A stretch of DNA of 64,000 bases from Arenibacter echinorum. GTDB taxonomy: Bacteria > Bacteroidota > Bacteroidia > Flavobacteriales > Flavobacteriaceae. The stretch spans positions 124,001 to 188,000 of the forward strand of contig NZ_QLLN01000004.1 in the NCBI RefSeq assembly GCF_003259375.1, written 5' to 3'. The position numbers and the translations under genes were made by a program. Positions 9,679 to 18,129 of this stretch are shown here, piece after piece (position 1 is the stretch's first letter; every line of letters starts with the position of its first letter). The notes below the pieces were generated by a model. The model saw only the letters and a list, made by a program, of their open reading frames with translations, was not told where the DNA came from and ran no database searches.

Positions 9679-10986
9679 CTACAATACCCTGATGCCCGGT
9701 TTTGGTATGGAATAATTACCATCTTCCAAGGGTGCATTGGGCATCCTCATATCCCATGACATTGGATCAGGGACGATACTCAGGTCGGAGGCCTTGGCCT
9801 TATCCAATTCGATGATCTGGCCGGACTCTATTGCCATACGACCCATTATGGTGGTCATGCTGCTTTCAGCACCGAACTCAACGTTGTTCACATAGGGTTT
9901 GGAACCCAATATTGCCCCGATAAAAACATCCTGTTCGATTTGTGAAGATGAAGGGTCGTCCCTATCACGGTACCGCCAAAGCGCATTTCCCTGATTGTCG
10001 AGAAGCTGATAACGCTCATCGGCCCTTGCTTTGGCACCTTGAACATTGAACCCCATTCGGTTGGCGCAGTTGTCCATTTGTCGGCATTGTACGTGTAATT
10101 TCGAGCCATCGGCATATTCGTACTCCACATAATGATGATCGAATATTTCCCCATGATCTGGGCCTTTCAGCATTGCCCTTCCGCCCATTCCACTTGCTTT
10201 TATGGGGTAAGCCTGTTTTATCCAGTTGATGACATCGATCTGGTGTATGGCCTGCCCTGCCAATTGACCTCCCCAAAGCCAATTGAAATAATGCCAGTTA
10301 CTGATCTGGTATTCCAGTTCTGTCTGACCTTCTTTTCGTGGGTGTACGGTGGCTTTGCCCACATTATAATACACATCGGCAGACAGTACGTCGCCGATTT
10401 CCCCCGAATGTATTTTTGTTACCAATTCGTTCATGGCTATTTCGTACCGGAATTGCAGGCCTACAACAACGTTCAGCTTTTTCTCGGTCGCTTTTTCTCC
10501 GGTTTCGATTATATTGCGATAGCCAGGGCCATCTACGGCCAAAGGCTTTTCCAAAAACACATGCTTTCCGGCGTCGATGGCATGTTCAAAATGTTGGGGA
10601 CGAAATCCTGGAGGGGTGGCCAAGATGACCGCATCGCACTCCGCTATTACCTTTTCAAAAGCATCCAACCCTAAAAATTGGCGTTCTTTAGGTACAGCCA
10701 CCTGATCCGAAAATTTGATGGATACCTGTTGTAGGCTATTATCTAGTTCGTGTTGAAAAACATCGCCCATAGCAACCAACTGTACGGATTTCGAAGCGGT
10801 CAAGGCTTGAAAAATAGCTCCGGTTCCGCGACCGCCACAACCTACCAATCCTAGTTTAATTTTCTCCTGCCCCAGTACATTGGCACTTGAAAATATCGGT
10901 AAATGACTAAAGACCATGCCGGCTGCTAGGGTCTTGGCCGAGGTCTTTACAAAGCTTCTTCTATCGGTTTTATTTTGTTTTTTCAT
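9679..10986 (-). CDS. Gfo/Idh/MocA-family oxidoreductase with Tat signal
   Basis: A 435-residue NAD(P)-dependent dehydrogenase. The N-terminus has a twin-arginine signal (D-R9-R10-S-F-V-K) and hydrophobic stretch, so it is probably exported folded with its cofactor, as many Bacteroidota members of the family are. The Rossmann loop is G49-C-G-G-R-G54 and the family motif E146-K-P148 is intact. The C-terminal half has the open beta-sheet domain (GQAIHQIDVINWI, DHHYVEYEYADG). It is the last gene of a four-gene minus-strand run with an aldolase, an epimerase and a transporter, pointing to oxidation of a sugar, inositol-like or sugar-acid substrate that I cannot name. Confidence 0.88.
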   Translation of the reverse strand: MKKQNKTDRRSFVKTSAKTLAAGMVFSHLPIFSSANVLGQEKIKLGLVGCGGRGTGAIFQALTASKSVQLVAMGDVFQHELDNSLQQVSIKFSDQVAVPKERQFLGLDAFEKVIAECDAVILATPPGFRPQHFEHAIDAGKHVFLEKPLAVDGPGYRNIIETGEKATEKKLNVVVGLQFRYEIAMNELVTKIHSGEIGDVLSADVYYNVGKATVHPRKEGQTELEYQISNWHYFNWLWGGQLAGQAIHQIDVINWIKQAYPIKASGMGGRAMLKGPDHGEIFDHHYVEYEYADGSKLHVQCRQMDNCANRMGFNVQGAKARADERYQLLDNQGNALWRYRDRDDPSSSQIEQDVFIGAILGSKPYVNNVEFGAESSMTTIMGRMAIESGQIIELDKAKASDLSIVPDPMSWDMRMPNAPLEDGNYSIPKPGIRVL

Positions 10987-11046
10987 AATCGTTATTTTTA
11001 TTTTGTTCCTAGCATTATTATAATGGAAAAATTAAAATTGGAACAA

Positions 11047-12111
11047 CTAATCCACCATCCAATTCTCAATATTACTCCTTATAAAATCATCATCGTTCAG
11101 TTCGGGGTAATCTCGGTAAACCCGGTCGATTTCCTCTTTTTGTCCTTTGGAAAGTCCTTCATTTTCATCCAGGCACCATATTCCCTTTAAAATTCCTTGT
11201 CGGTATAATACCTCGTGAATGCCAGCTATACATCCATGAAAATTGTTGGCAGCATCAAAGAAAGCAGCATTCGAATCGGTTACAGCAAGGTTCAAGGTCA
11301 ATAGTTCCTTAGGCAGGGTACTTCCGCTCTTTTTTGCCTTTTTTATCTTGTCGAGCAGTTCCACGGCCTTGTTCGTCCAAACTGCCCAATGGCCCAGTAA
11401 TCCACCGACTATATCCTTGGTTACTGGTTTGTTATTGACGCTGAACTTATAGGTGCTCAATAGGTCATTGACAATATTATCATCGTTGCCCGTATAAAGT
11501 GCGATTTCATCGCATCGGGACGATTCACATACCGCCCTGACCACTTCCAAGGTCTGATAGCGGTTGAATGGGGCCATTTTTATGGCGTGAACATTCTTTA
11601 TTTCAGCAAAGGCCTTCCAAAAATCAAAACTCAATACCTTCCCTCCTACCGCTGGTTGCAGGTAAAAGCCGAATACGGGAATAACCTCGGCAATCTTCCG
11701 GGTACGCTCCAATAAAGCCTCTTCGGGCCAATCGCCCAATCCGTTTGTACTGACCAGCACAATGTCATACCCCAATTTAGCACATAATTTGGCTTCATTG
11801 ATAGCTTGTTCCGTATTGCCGCTAACCCCGGCCACTTTTATGAAGGGTCGAGTTAGATTCGCCATGTCTATTTCTTCGATTGCCAGTTCTAGCACTGTTC
11901 GGTACAATCCGATTTCAGGATCTCGTATTTGAAATTGGGTGGTATGTACGCCAATAGCAATGCCACCGGCACCGGAGGCCATATAATATCGGGTCAACAG
12001 CCTTTGTCTGGCTTCATCCAACTTACGGTCTGCGGTTAGGGCCAACGGGTGTGCCGGAATCACTGTGCCTTCATCTAATAATTCTTTTATTTTTGGATCT
12101 AAATCTTTCAT
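11047..12111 (-). CDS. Dihydrodipicolinate synthase-family aldolase/lyase
   Basis: A 354-residue TIM-barrel protein of the DHDPS/N-acetylneuraminate lyase superfamily. The Schiff-base lysine is probably K178 in AIKMAPFNR and the assisting tyrosine Y150 in FGFYLQPA. IPAHPLALTADRKLD at the N-terminus and VAGVSGNTEQAI are the usual early strands. It is longer than the roughly 290-residue dapA type, with a C-terminal extension (about 290-354). Members in catabolic clusters act on 2-keto-3-deoxy sugar acids or related hydroxy-keto acids. The gap to the upstream epimerase is 30 bp, indicating cotranscription. A role in lysine synthesis is unlikely in this setting. Confidence 0.82.
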   Translation of the reverse strand: MKDLDPKIKELLDEGTVIPAHPLALTADRKLDEARQRLLTRYYMASGAGGIAIGVHTTQFQIRDPEIGLYRTVLELAIEEIDMANLTRPFIKVAGVSGNTEQAINEAKLCAKLGYDIVLVSTNGLGDWPEEALLERTRKIAEVIPVFGFYLQPAVGGKVLSFDFWKAFAEIKNVHAIKMAPFNRYQTLEVVRAVCESSRCDEIALYTGNDDNIVNDLLSTYKFSVNNKPVTKDIVGGLLGHWAVWTNKAVELLDKIKKAKKSGSTLPKELLTLNLAVTDSNAAFFDAANNFHGCIAGIHEVLYRQGILKGIWCLDENEGLSKGQKEEIDRVYRDYPELNDDDFIRSNIENWMVD

Positions 12112-12141
12112 TTTTCTGAGTTCCTTTTAGGGTAATAAAAT

Positions 12142-13158
12142 TTAGAAATCCCCCCTTCGTTCTTGAAAATGGGTGGGCTTGCTGATTTCCTTTCCTCCGG
12201 ATTTTACCCATTCTACTGTCATCATGATCATCTCGTTCAGGGAAACAAATGGCTTCCCGAAAAGATCGAATGATCGCGAAGCATTGTTCAACAAGGCCGT
12301 TTCGGCAGGCTTGTTCTCAAAAATCGGCTTTTTTTCGAAATGTTTGCCGAATTGTTCGGCAAGCCATTGCACCGATATCGTTTCAGGACCTGTAATATTT
12401 AATTTATTCGCTGGGGATTGGCAATGCAGCAGGCTTCTAATGGCATATTCGTTGGCATCGCCCTGCCAGATCACATTTACGTGGCCCATACTCAAATCGA
12501 TGGGCTTTTCGGATATCACTTTTTTGGCTACCTCCAAAAGCACGCCGTATCTTAGATCCAGCGCATAGTTCAAACGGTACAATAACATTTTCGTGCCGTT
12601 CTTTACCGAAAAGTGCTCGAACACCCGCTCCCTGCCCAAACAAGACTGTGCATACTCCCCTATGGGCGAAGGTCTTACATTTTCCTTTGCACCACCGCTT
12701 TCGATGGGCATAAAGGGATAAATATTTCCGGTTGAAAACACTACTATATTGGAGTGCTTGTATTTTTCGGCAACTCTTCCTGGAAGATAGGCGTTCATCG
12801 CCCAAGTAAAATGCTCGTTGCCCGCCGTTCCAAATTTATTGCCGGCCATATAGATGACATTTTCGGTATCGGGCAGGCCGTTTAACGCGGCATCGTTCAG
12901 CAAATCGACCTTATGACATTCAATTCCGAAATTGGAAAGTTCGTTGTACATGGTCTCGTTCGAAAACCGGGATGCCCCCATTATCCTTTTAGAAATTCCT
13001 GCCTTATCAATGGCCTTTTTGAGCAATTTGGACAGGCTAGGGCCCATTTTTCCACCAAGGCCCAAAATCATGATATCGCCATGGATCTTGGCAACATCTG
13101 CTATCAGTCTTTCGGAAGGTTTCGATAATTTAAGCTCAAGTTCTTCAACAGTTTGCAT
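12142..13158 (-). CDS. NAD-dependent epimerase/dehydratase-like protein
   Basis: A 338-residue extended-SDR fold. The nucleotide-binding loop is G33-L-G-G-K-M-G39 after the strand DIMILG, followed by VIYMAGNKFGT and VVFSTGNIYPF. In the catalytic segment the tyrosine is present (Y169), but the lysine four residues later is Cys173 (YAQSC), so ordinary epimerase or dehydratase chemistry may be altered. The C-terminal substrate domain is present (LNITGPETISVQWLAEQFGKHF). It sits 3 bp after the transporter gene and 30 bp before the aldolase gene, within one operon. Fold secure, reaction open. Confidence 0.8.
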   Translation of the reverse strand: MQTVEELELKLSKPSERLIADVAKIHGDIMILGLGGKMGPSLSKLLKKAIDKAGISKRIMGASRFSNETMYNELSNFGIECHKVDLLNDAALNGLPDTENVIYMAGNKFGTAGNEHFTWAMNAYLPGRVAEKYKHSNIVVFSTGNIYPFMPIESGGAKENVRPSPIGEYAQSCLGRERVFEHFSVKNGTKMLLYRLNYALDLRYGVLLEVAKKVISEKPIDLSMGHVNVIWQGDANEYAIRSLLHCQSPANKLNITGPETISVQWLAEQFGKHFEKKPIFENKPAETALLNNASRSFDLFGKPFVSLNEMIMMTVEWVKSGGKEISKPTHFQERRGDF

Positions 13159-13161
13159 ATG

Positions 13162-14355
13162 CTATTTAATAAAAATGTTATATCCATTGGCCATGGCCAA
13201 AAATAATAATATCAACCAACCTAAGATCATCAGGACCTTTAAACCAATGCCCAATTCCATTTCTTTTCTTGCCGATTTTCCAAAGGCGATCAAAAGCAAC
13301 AACAGTCCGATCAAGGGTGATACGATAACCGTAAGGCCCTGTGCCACAACAATCAGTTCTACCGGCAAATTGCCAAAAACTATCGCTACCATCGCTCCGA
13401 TTACTATGACCAACATGACCATCACACGTACTTTTATAGATTCGAGTTTCATCCCGAACCCCAGCGCATCGGATATCAAAACACCGCCTAAGGTGGCATT
13501 TCCCAACAGGGAAGAAAAAGAGGCCGCAAAAAGCCCCAACATAAAGACCTTGGTGGCATAGGGCCCGAAAATCGGCTCCAATGCCATGCCCATTTCAGTG
13601 GCGCTATTGACCGCTATCCCCTTGGGAAATAAAACGGATGCACCGACCAAGAGTACGGTCGAGGTAATCACTCCCAAGATAACGATCCCAGTAATTCCTT
13701 CGCGTTCGTGCGATCTTGATTTGGCCTTCGTCCATCCTTTTTCCTGCACCAGATAGGATTGGTAAAAGGCACCGGCAATAGAAAAACTTGATGCTACCAA
13801 TGCTAAAGTCAGCATTTCGGAACCGTTCGGAATTCCAAAAGTGAATTGTTCCGCCAATCTTGAAAGATCCGGATTCGAAATGACCAGGGTAAGCATAAAG
13901 GATACTAGCATTAAGATGACCATACCGATCATTACTTTTTCGAGAATCTTAAAGAACGTCTTAAAAAATAGCAAGAAAATGGCGATGGCCGATATTCCTA
14001 TTATCCATGGGGTTGATGACATGGCCAAGGTCTCACTAAAGACCATTCCCGCACCTATGGAGTTTCCGGCTTGAAACGATGCCGCTACCAAAAAGAGTCC
14101 GACTCCGATCACAATGGCAACCCATCTTCCGTATGTGATGTGAATCTGTCGCAGTAACGAGATTTCGGATGCAAGGCCTATTCGTGTAGAAACAACAGTA
14201 AATGCACCCATGAACAAAACGCACAACGGCATTATCCACAGCAGTTGATATTCATAGTTCGCCCCGATTTTCGATGCCACTGCCAAACTACCTGGACCCA
14301 ATACCAAGGCCGCAGTAATAAAACCAGGACCAATAAGCGCGAAGATTTTTTTCAT
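13162..14355 (-). CDS. Nramp-fold transporter lacking the canonical metal-site motifs
   Basis: A 397-residue protein with about eleven membrane helices. The start (ALIGPGFITAALVLGPGSLAVASKIGA, residues 6-32) lines up with TM1 of Nramp/MntH proteins, but the metal-binding DPGN motif reads G20-P-G-S23. The TM6 region (about 183-204, SIAGAFYQSYLVQ) has no MPH motif. Both metal-coordinating helices therefore lack their ligands, and classical Mn/Fe uptake is unlikely. As first gene of the minus-strand operon, divergent from the enolase-superfamily gene, it is the obvious candidate importer for the pathway substrate; this is inference. It is usually named 'Nramp family divalent metal transporter' by homology alone. 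Confidence 0.8.
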   Translation of the reverse strand: MKKIFALIGPGFITAALVLGPGSLAVASKIGANYEYQLLWIMPLCVLFMGAFTVVSTRIGLASEISLLRQIHITYGRWVAIVIGVGLFLVAASFQAGNSIGAGMVFSETLAMSSTPWIIGISAIAIFLLFFKTFFKILEKVMIGMVILMLVSFMLTLVISNPDLSRLAEQFTFGIPNGSEMLTLALVASSFSIAGAFYQSYLVQEKGWTKAKSRSHEREGITGIVILGVITSTVLLVGASVLFPKGIAVNSATEMGMALEPIFGPYATKVFMLGLFAASFSSLLGNATLGGVLISDALGFGMKLESIKVRVMVMLVIVIGAMVAIVFGNLPVELIVVAQGLTVIVSPLIGLLLLLIAFGKSARKEMELGIGLKVLMILGWLILLFLAMANGYNIFIK

Positions 14356-14930
14356 TTTTTAAGTTGGTATGGATTGATATTGCAGTAATGTACTAAAAAT
14401 ATGACTTTGATTTCCAGTAAACAACCAGTCAGAGCACGACAGATTTCATTTTTTTTGTGGTATCTGTCTCCATCCATGGGAGGAAGGGCTTTGAGTGACT
14501 CGTTGATGAGAGTTACTAGGAAAAATATTTTTATGTTGCAAAAAGACTTCTCACTTACTCGTACCAAAAGAGAGGGTAAGGTTTATAGTCAGACTACAAT
14601 TCGGCAATGACTGAAAAGGTATTGTATGATCAAGAAAATTTGTCCTACACCTCATCCTGTTACTCCGCTATATCCGACTTAAAAAAAAACATATGTATAT
14701 TTAAGGATTCCCAACTATCTTCAAAGTGCAAACGGTATACCCCGTGAAATTCGGAAGCCTGGAACACCTTGAAGGATATAACCAAATAATGAACGGAAGT
14801 ACAATCCATGACCAAAAACCAACTATAGACTTATAAAACCTAGGGCGTTTGTAAACAAGACCACTGCGGCTAACGCTTTAGGTGACCTAGGACTATTTTT
14901 GAACCTTCAACATTTGGAAAAGAGAGAGAA
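14356..14930. other. Divergent control region of the catabolic cluster
   Basis: This 575-bp region between the divergent transporter and enolase-superfamily genes holds no convincing gene. An imperfect dyad, AGTGACTC (14494-14501) with GAGTTACT (14510-14517), has the size of a GntR- or LacI-type operator but no regulator gene is nearby. Short open frames here have no recognisable similarity. Confidence 0.35.
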
Positions 14931-16220
14931 ATGCAGACAAAAATCAAGATTAAGGACACAAGCTTAAATTTTGAAAGGGAATTACTCTACCCCTATCGCT
15001 TTGGGGGGAGCGCCGTCACCCAACTTTGGCAGACGGCCGCATGGCTACAAAGTGAATCGGGGGTTTCGAGAATAGGTCTTGGCACCCAGAGTCCCCTTTG
15101 GTCAGATCGAAGTGTGGCCGGCGCCCATTCCGAAAACGGGGCTAATGCGCTGATGTTCGCCATGAGCGAAAAGGCCTTGCAACTTATGAAAGGCATATCG
15201 TTTACGGATCCCATGGAATTGCTCGATACCCTTTTGACGGAAGTCCACGCTTACGGTAAAAAAATAACTGGCAAATCCGACCTCAGAAAAACCTTTACAT
15301 TAAACTCCCTAGTCTGCGTGGACAACGCAGCCTGGCTGCTATATGCCCATGAGAACAATTTTAAGACATTCGACGACATGATTCCTACGGAATACCGGCC
15401 CGGACTATCGTATAGAAATGAAAAGGTGGCGAGCATCCCTGCCTTTCCTGTGGGTACGGCGATCGAAAAAATAAAGGCAGCAGCCGATGAAGGCTATTTT
15501 ATCCTAAAGTTGAAAACGGGTTCCAAGGGCACCCAAAAAGAGATGTTGGCCCAAGATTTGGAATTCTTATCCAACGTACACAAAGCTATAGGGCATTATG
15601 AAACGCCCCATACCAAAGACGGTAAAATCCTCTATTACATCGACGCCAACGGACGGTATGGGTCCAAGGAAACCCTTTTACGCTTTTTAGACCATTCAAA
15701 AAAAATTGGGGCCTTCGACCAGATTGCCCTTATAGAGGAACCGCTGGGGGAAAAAGATGAATCGTATGTTGGTGATGTAGGGGTAACGATAGCAGCCGAT
15801 GAAAGTGCGCATACCGTTCAGGATGCTATTGATCGCGTGGAGCAGGGGTATGGCGCCATTGTTGTAAAGGCCATAGCCAAGACCTTAAGTATGACCTTGA
15901 AAATCGTACAGGCCTGCCATGAAAGAAAAGTTCCTTGTATTAGTGCTGACCTTACGGTGAATCCCATCTTGGTGGATTGGAACAAATCGATTGCTGCCCG
16001 TTTGGCACCACTACCTATGATGAATTTCGGGCTATTGGAAACCAACGGCCATCAGTTCTATAAAAACTGGAGTATACTCGAAACCTATCACCCGCGGGCA
16101 GGTGCGGAATGGACTCAGACCAAAAATGGGGTCTACACAACTGGTAAGTCATTTTACGAAGAAAGTGCTGGTATATTTCTTACTTCAGACCATTACGAAT
16201 CTTTATTTATTAAAGGATAA
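14931..16220 (+). CDS. Enolase-superfamily enzyme (mandelate racemase/muconate lactonizing type)
   Basis: A 429-residue protein with the enolase-superfamily barrel. Visible active-site elements are K193-L-K195 (KxK at the end of the second barrel strand), metal ligands D238 (YIDANG), E269/E270 (LIEEP) and D290-E291 (IAADES), and K313/K317 further on. The KxK motif and acidic triad fit acid-sugar dehydratases, racemases or cycloisomerases. It lacks a signal peptide, so it acts in the cytoplasm. Divergent from the transporter-epimerase-aldolase-dehydrogenase operon across a shared 575-bp control region, it probably performs the dehydration or racemisation step that feeds the aldolase. Exact substrate cannot be read from sequence. 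Confidence 0.85.
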   Translation: MQTKIKIKDTSLNFERELLYPYRFGGSAVTQLWQTAAWLQSESGVSRIGLGTQSPLWSDRSVAGAHSENGANALMFAMSEKALQLMKGISFTDPMELLDTLLTEVHAYGKKITGKSDLRKTFTLNSLVCVDNAAWLLYAHENNFKTFDDMIPTEYRPGLSYRNEKVASIPAFPVGTAIEKIKAAADEGYFILKLKTGSKGTQKEMLAQDLEFLSNVHKAIGHYETPHTKDGKILYYIDANGRYGSKETLLRFLDHSKKIGAFDQIALIEEPLGEKDESYVGDVGVTIAADESAHTVQDAIDRVEQGYGAIVVKAIAKTLSMTLKIVQACHERKVPCISADLTVNPILVDWNKSIAARLAPLPMMNFGLLETNGHQFYKNWSILETYHPRAGAEWTQTKNGVYTTGKSFYEESAGIFLTSDHYESLFIKG

Positions 16221-16401
16221 GCAAACTAGTTGCCTGGCCATTAAATTAATATCTTCTTAAAACCAAAAAACAACCAGAAGGACACCAATAAAAAAGAATT
16301 GATCTATTTCCAATTTCTATGTTCCCCACTTGCAAATACGCAGGCAATACTAACCCTAGAGAAACTTTCTACAAAACAATAGCCGGCACCAGCGACGGAC
16401 A

Positions 16402-16513
16402 ATCGAATTTTTCCTGACCCTTATCGCAGATAATGCCATTGCCCCTAGGTATGGCAGTCGTAGGTAGTCCCTCTTCTTTCAACACAAAATAGAAACCATA
16501 AAAAAAGAACAAT
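16402..16513 (+). pseudogene. Relic of the 3' end of an NmrA-like SDR gene
   Basis: In frame, this stretch reads IEFFLTLIADNAIAPRYGS, a TAG stop, then SLFFQHKIETIKKRT. It matches the last 37 codons of the SDR gene at 5415-6299 at most positions and nothing else of that gene is recognisable upstream. Similarity continues past the position of the SDR stop codon into the following spacer. The region from 16221 to 16400 and from about 16580 to 16722 holds nothing else I can identify. Confidence 0.85.
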
Positions 16514-16722
16514 GGGTAATTATCAATTTTTTGCGGGAACGCTTTTCAGGAAATGACCTTTATTTTTATGGTAGGCCTATCAACGCTTTTCCAGGAATAG
16601 CAAGCTCCTATACTTCCCGATTTTTGGATTTAATCCGCAGCTATTGGGTGAATTTCGGTAGTAGAATAATTCTGCATTTAAAGTTCTAAGAACCCTATTT
16701 TTGGTCCCTTCACAAAATACCC

Positions 16723-18129
16723 CTACATTTTTTCTGGATTAACGGCCAAACTATTGAACAACTTGGCTTTTGCCGAATAATACTTATTCCTAACCTCATT
16801 CTGTTTGAGCTCGGCATCTATGAGTTTGCTTTCCCTAGTATTTATTAAAAACAAGGAACTTTCACCAAAACTAAATTTACGTTCCTCAGCAGTGAGCAGT
16901 ATATTATAATTTCCCACGATGTCATTTATAAGCACATTTTGCTTTTCAAAAGACTCCAGTTCCCTAAAAATGGCAACAATTTTGTTTCTAATCTGTATTT
17001 GTGCATTGTCCAATTCAAACTTGGCATCCTCCAACTTGATCTTCGCCAGTTTTAAATCCCCACGTTCCTTCCTTAAAAATAAAGGCAAATTTATAGACAA
17101 ACCGCCTTTATAGTCCTGAGGTTCAAAGGCATTCAAAGTAACAGGTTCAGTTGTTAAAAAGTTGTATTCCAGATCTATTTTGGGCAATAACTTATTTGCT
17201 TTAAGTCGCTTTTCTACGGTGAGCCCGTCAATTTTGTAACCCAGAGATTTTAACTTGGGATGATTTTCCAAATTAAAACTGTCCAAAGGTTTCCCTAGTA
17301 TTTCCAAGGTGGCATCTATATCTTCCCCTAAATTGACATCTGGTATTACATTTGGCTTTAATTCCACCGGAAGGTTGTCTCCCAACCAAAGAAAATTGGA
17401 CAATTCCAAGGAGCTTTTTACGAAACGTATTTTGGCCTGTTCCAGATTCAAGGCACGGTCCTGAACCGCAATTTTTGCCTCTACGGTATCAATGGCGGCT
17501 ATTTCACCTGCCAATGCGGTGGTTAGGACACCCTCAAAACGCATTTGTGCGCTTGAAAAGAAGTTGTTCAAAATTTGACTGTCCTGATAGGCCTGCAACC
17601 ATTGGAAGTAGGCAAGTGATGCTTCGAACAGTATTTGGTTGACCTGCAGATCCCTATCGGCCTTGGTCTGTTCCCTTAACAACTTGGCCTGTTTCAAGGT
17701 GGCCATGCGTTCATTGATCCAAAAACCTTGGCCAACGGACATGGACACGCCGGCACTATATAAACCATCATCCGGGACATTTTGCGATGGATTTAAATAA
17801 TCCCCATCATTCTGTTCAAAATTACCCTTCAATTCCAGGCCATACCAAGTAGGTATCTTAAAGGCAGCATTAAGTTGATCATAATACTCCGTTCCCTTGA
17901 ATTCCTTTCGATCGTAATCCACCTCTATTTTAGGGTCGAAACCCCCTCGTGAGCGCATTAGGTTAGCCTGCCCAATATCAATCTTCAGCTCGGCCTGTTT
18001 GGCAATAGGATGGTATTTTTTAACATAGCCCAGATATTCCTTAAAATTTAGGATAAGCTTATCCTGTTCTTGGGCACTTACCCCCAAGAAAAGTATTAAA
18101 AATAGACAGCACAAATACTTTTGCATCAT
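16723..18129 (-). CDS. TolC-family outer-membrane efflux protein
   Basis: A 468-residue protein with a signal peptide (MMQKYLCCLFLILFLGVSAQ) and two long helical halves with strand-forming segments typical of TolC (LKQAKLLREQTKADRDLQVNQILFEASLAYFQWLQAYQD; QIRNKIVAIFRELESFEKQN). TolC proteins form a trimeric channel-tunnel across the outer membrane. The start codon overlaps the end of the HlyD gene by 4 bp, so the two are translationally coupled, and this is the last gene of the export operon. Confidence 0.88.
   Translation of the reverse strand: MMQKYLCCLFLILFLGVSAQEQDKLILNFKEYLGYVKKYHPIAKQAELKIDIGQANLMRSRGGFDPKIEVDYDRKEFKGTEYYDQLNAAFKIPTWYGLELKGNFEQNDGDYLNPSQNVPDDGLYSAGVSMSVGQGFWINERMATLKQAKLLREQTKADRDLQVNQILFEASLAYFQWLQAYQDSQILNNFFSSAQMRFEGVLTTALAGEIAAIDTVEAKIAVQDRALNLEQAKIRFVKSSLELSNFLWLGDNLPVELKPNVIPDVNLGEDIDATLEILGKPLDSFNLENHPKLKSLGYKIDGLTVEKRLKANKLLPKIDLEYNFLTTEPVTLNAFEPQDYKGGLSINLPLFLRKERGDLKLAKIKLEDAKFELDNAQIQIRNKIVAIFRELESFEKQNVLINDIVGNYNILLTAEERKFSFGESSLFLINTRESKLIDAELKQNEVRNKYYSAKAKLFNSLAVNPEKM

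Noticed and set aside
10132-10674. A 180-codon plus-strand frame over the dehydrogenase gene
   Set aside because: Antisense to a gene with intact Rossmann and EKP motifs; no independent support.
11047-12111. DapA of lysine synthesis
   Set aside because: The protein is too long and lies in a catabolic operon without other lysine genes.
12932-13561. A 209-codon plus-strand frame over the epimerase/transporter junction
   Set aside because: It is a mirror of two real minus-strand genes and its composition (Ser/Ile/Pro/Thr-rich) is typical of antisense frames.
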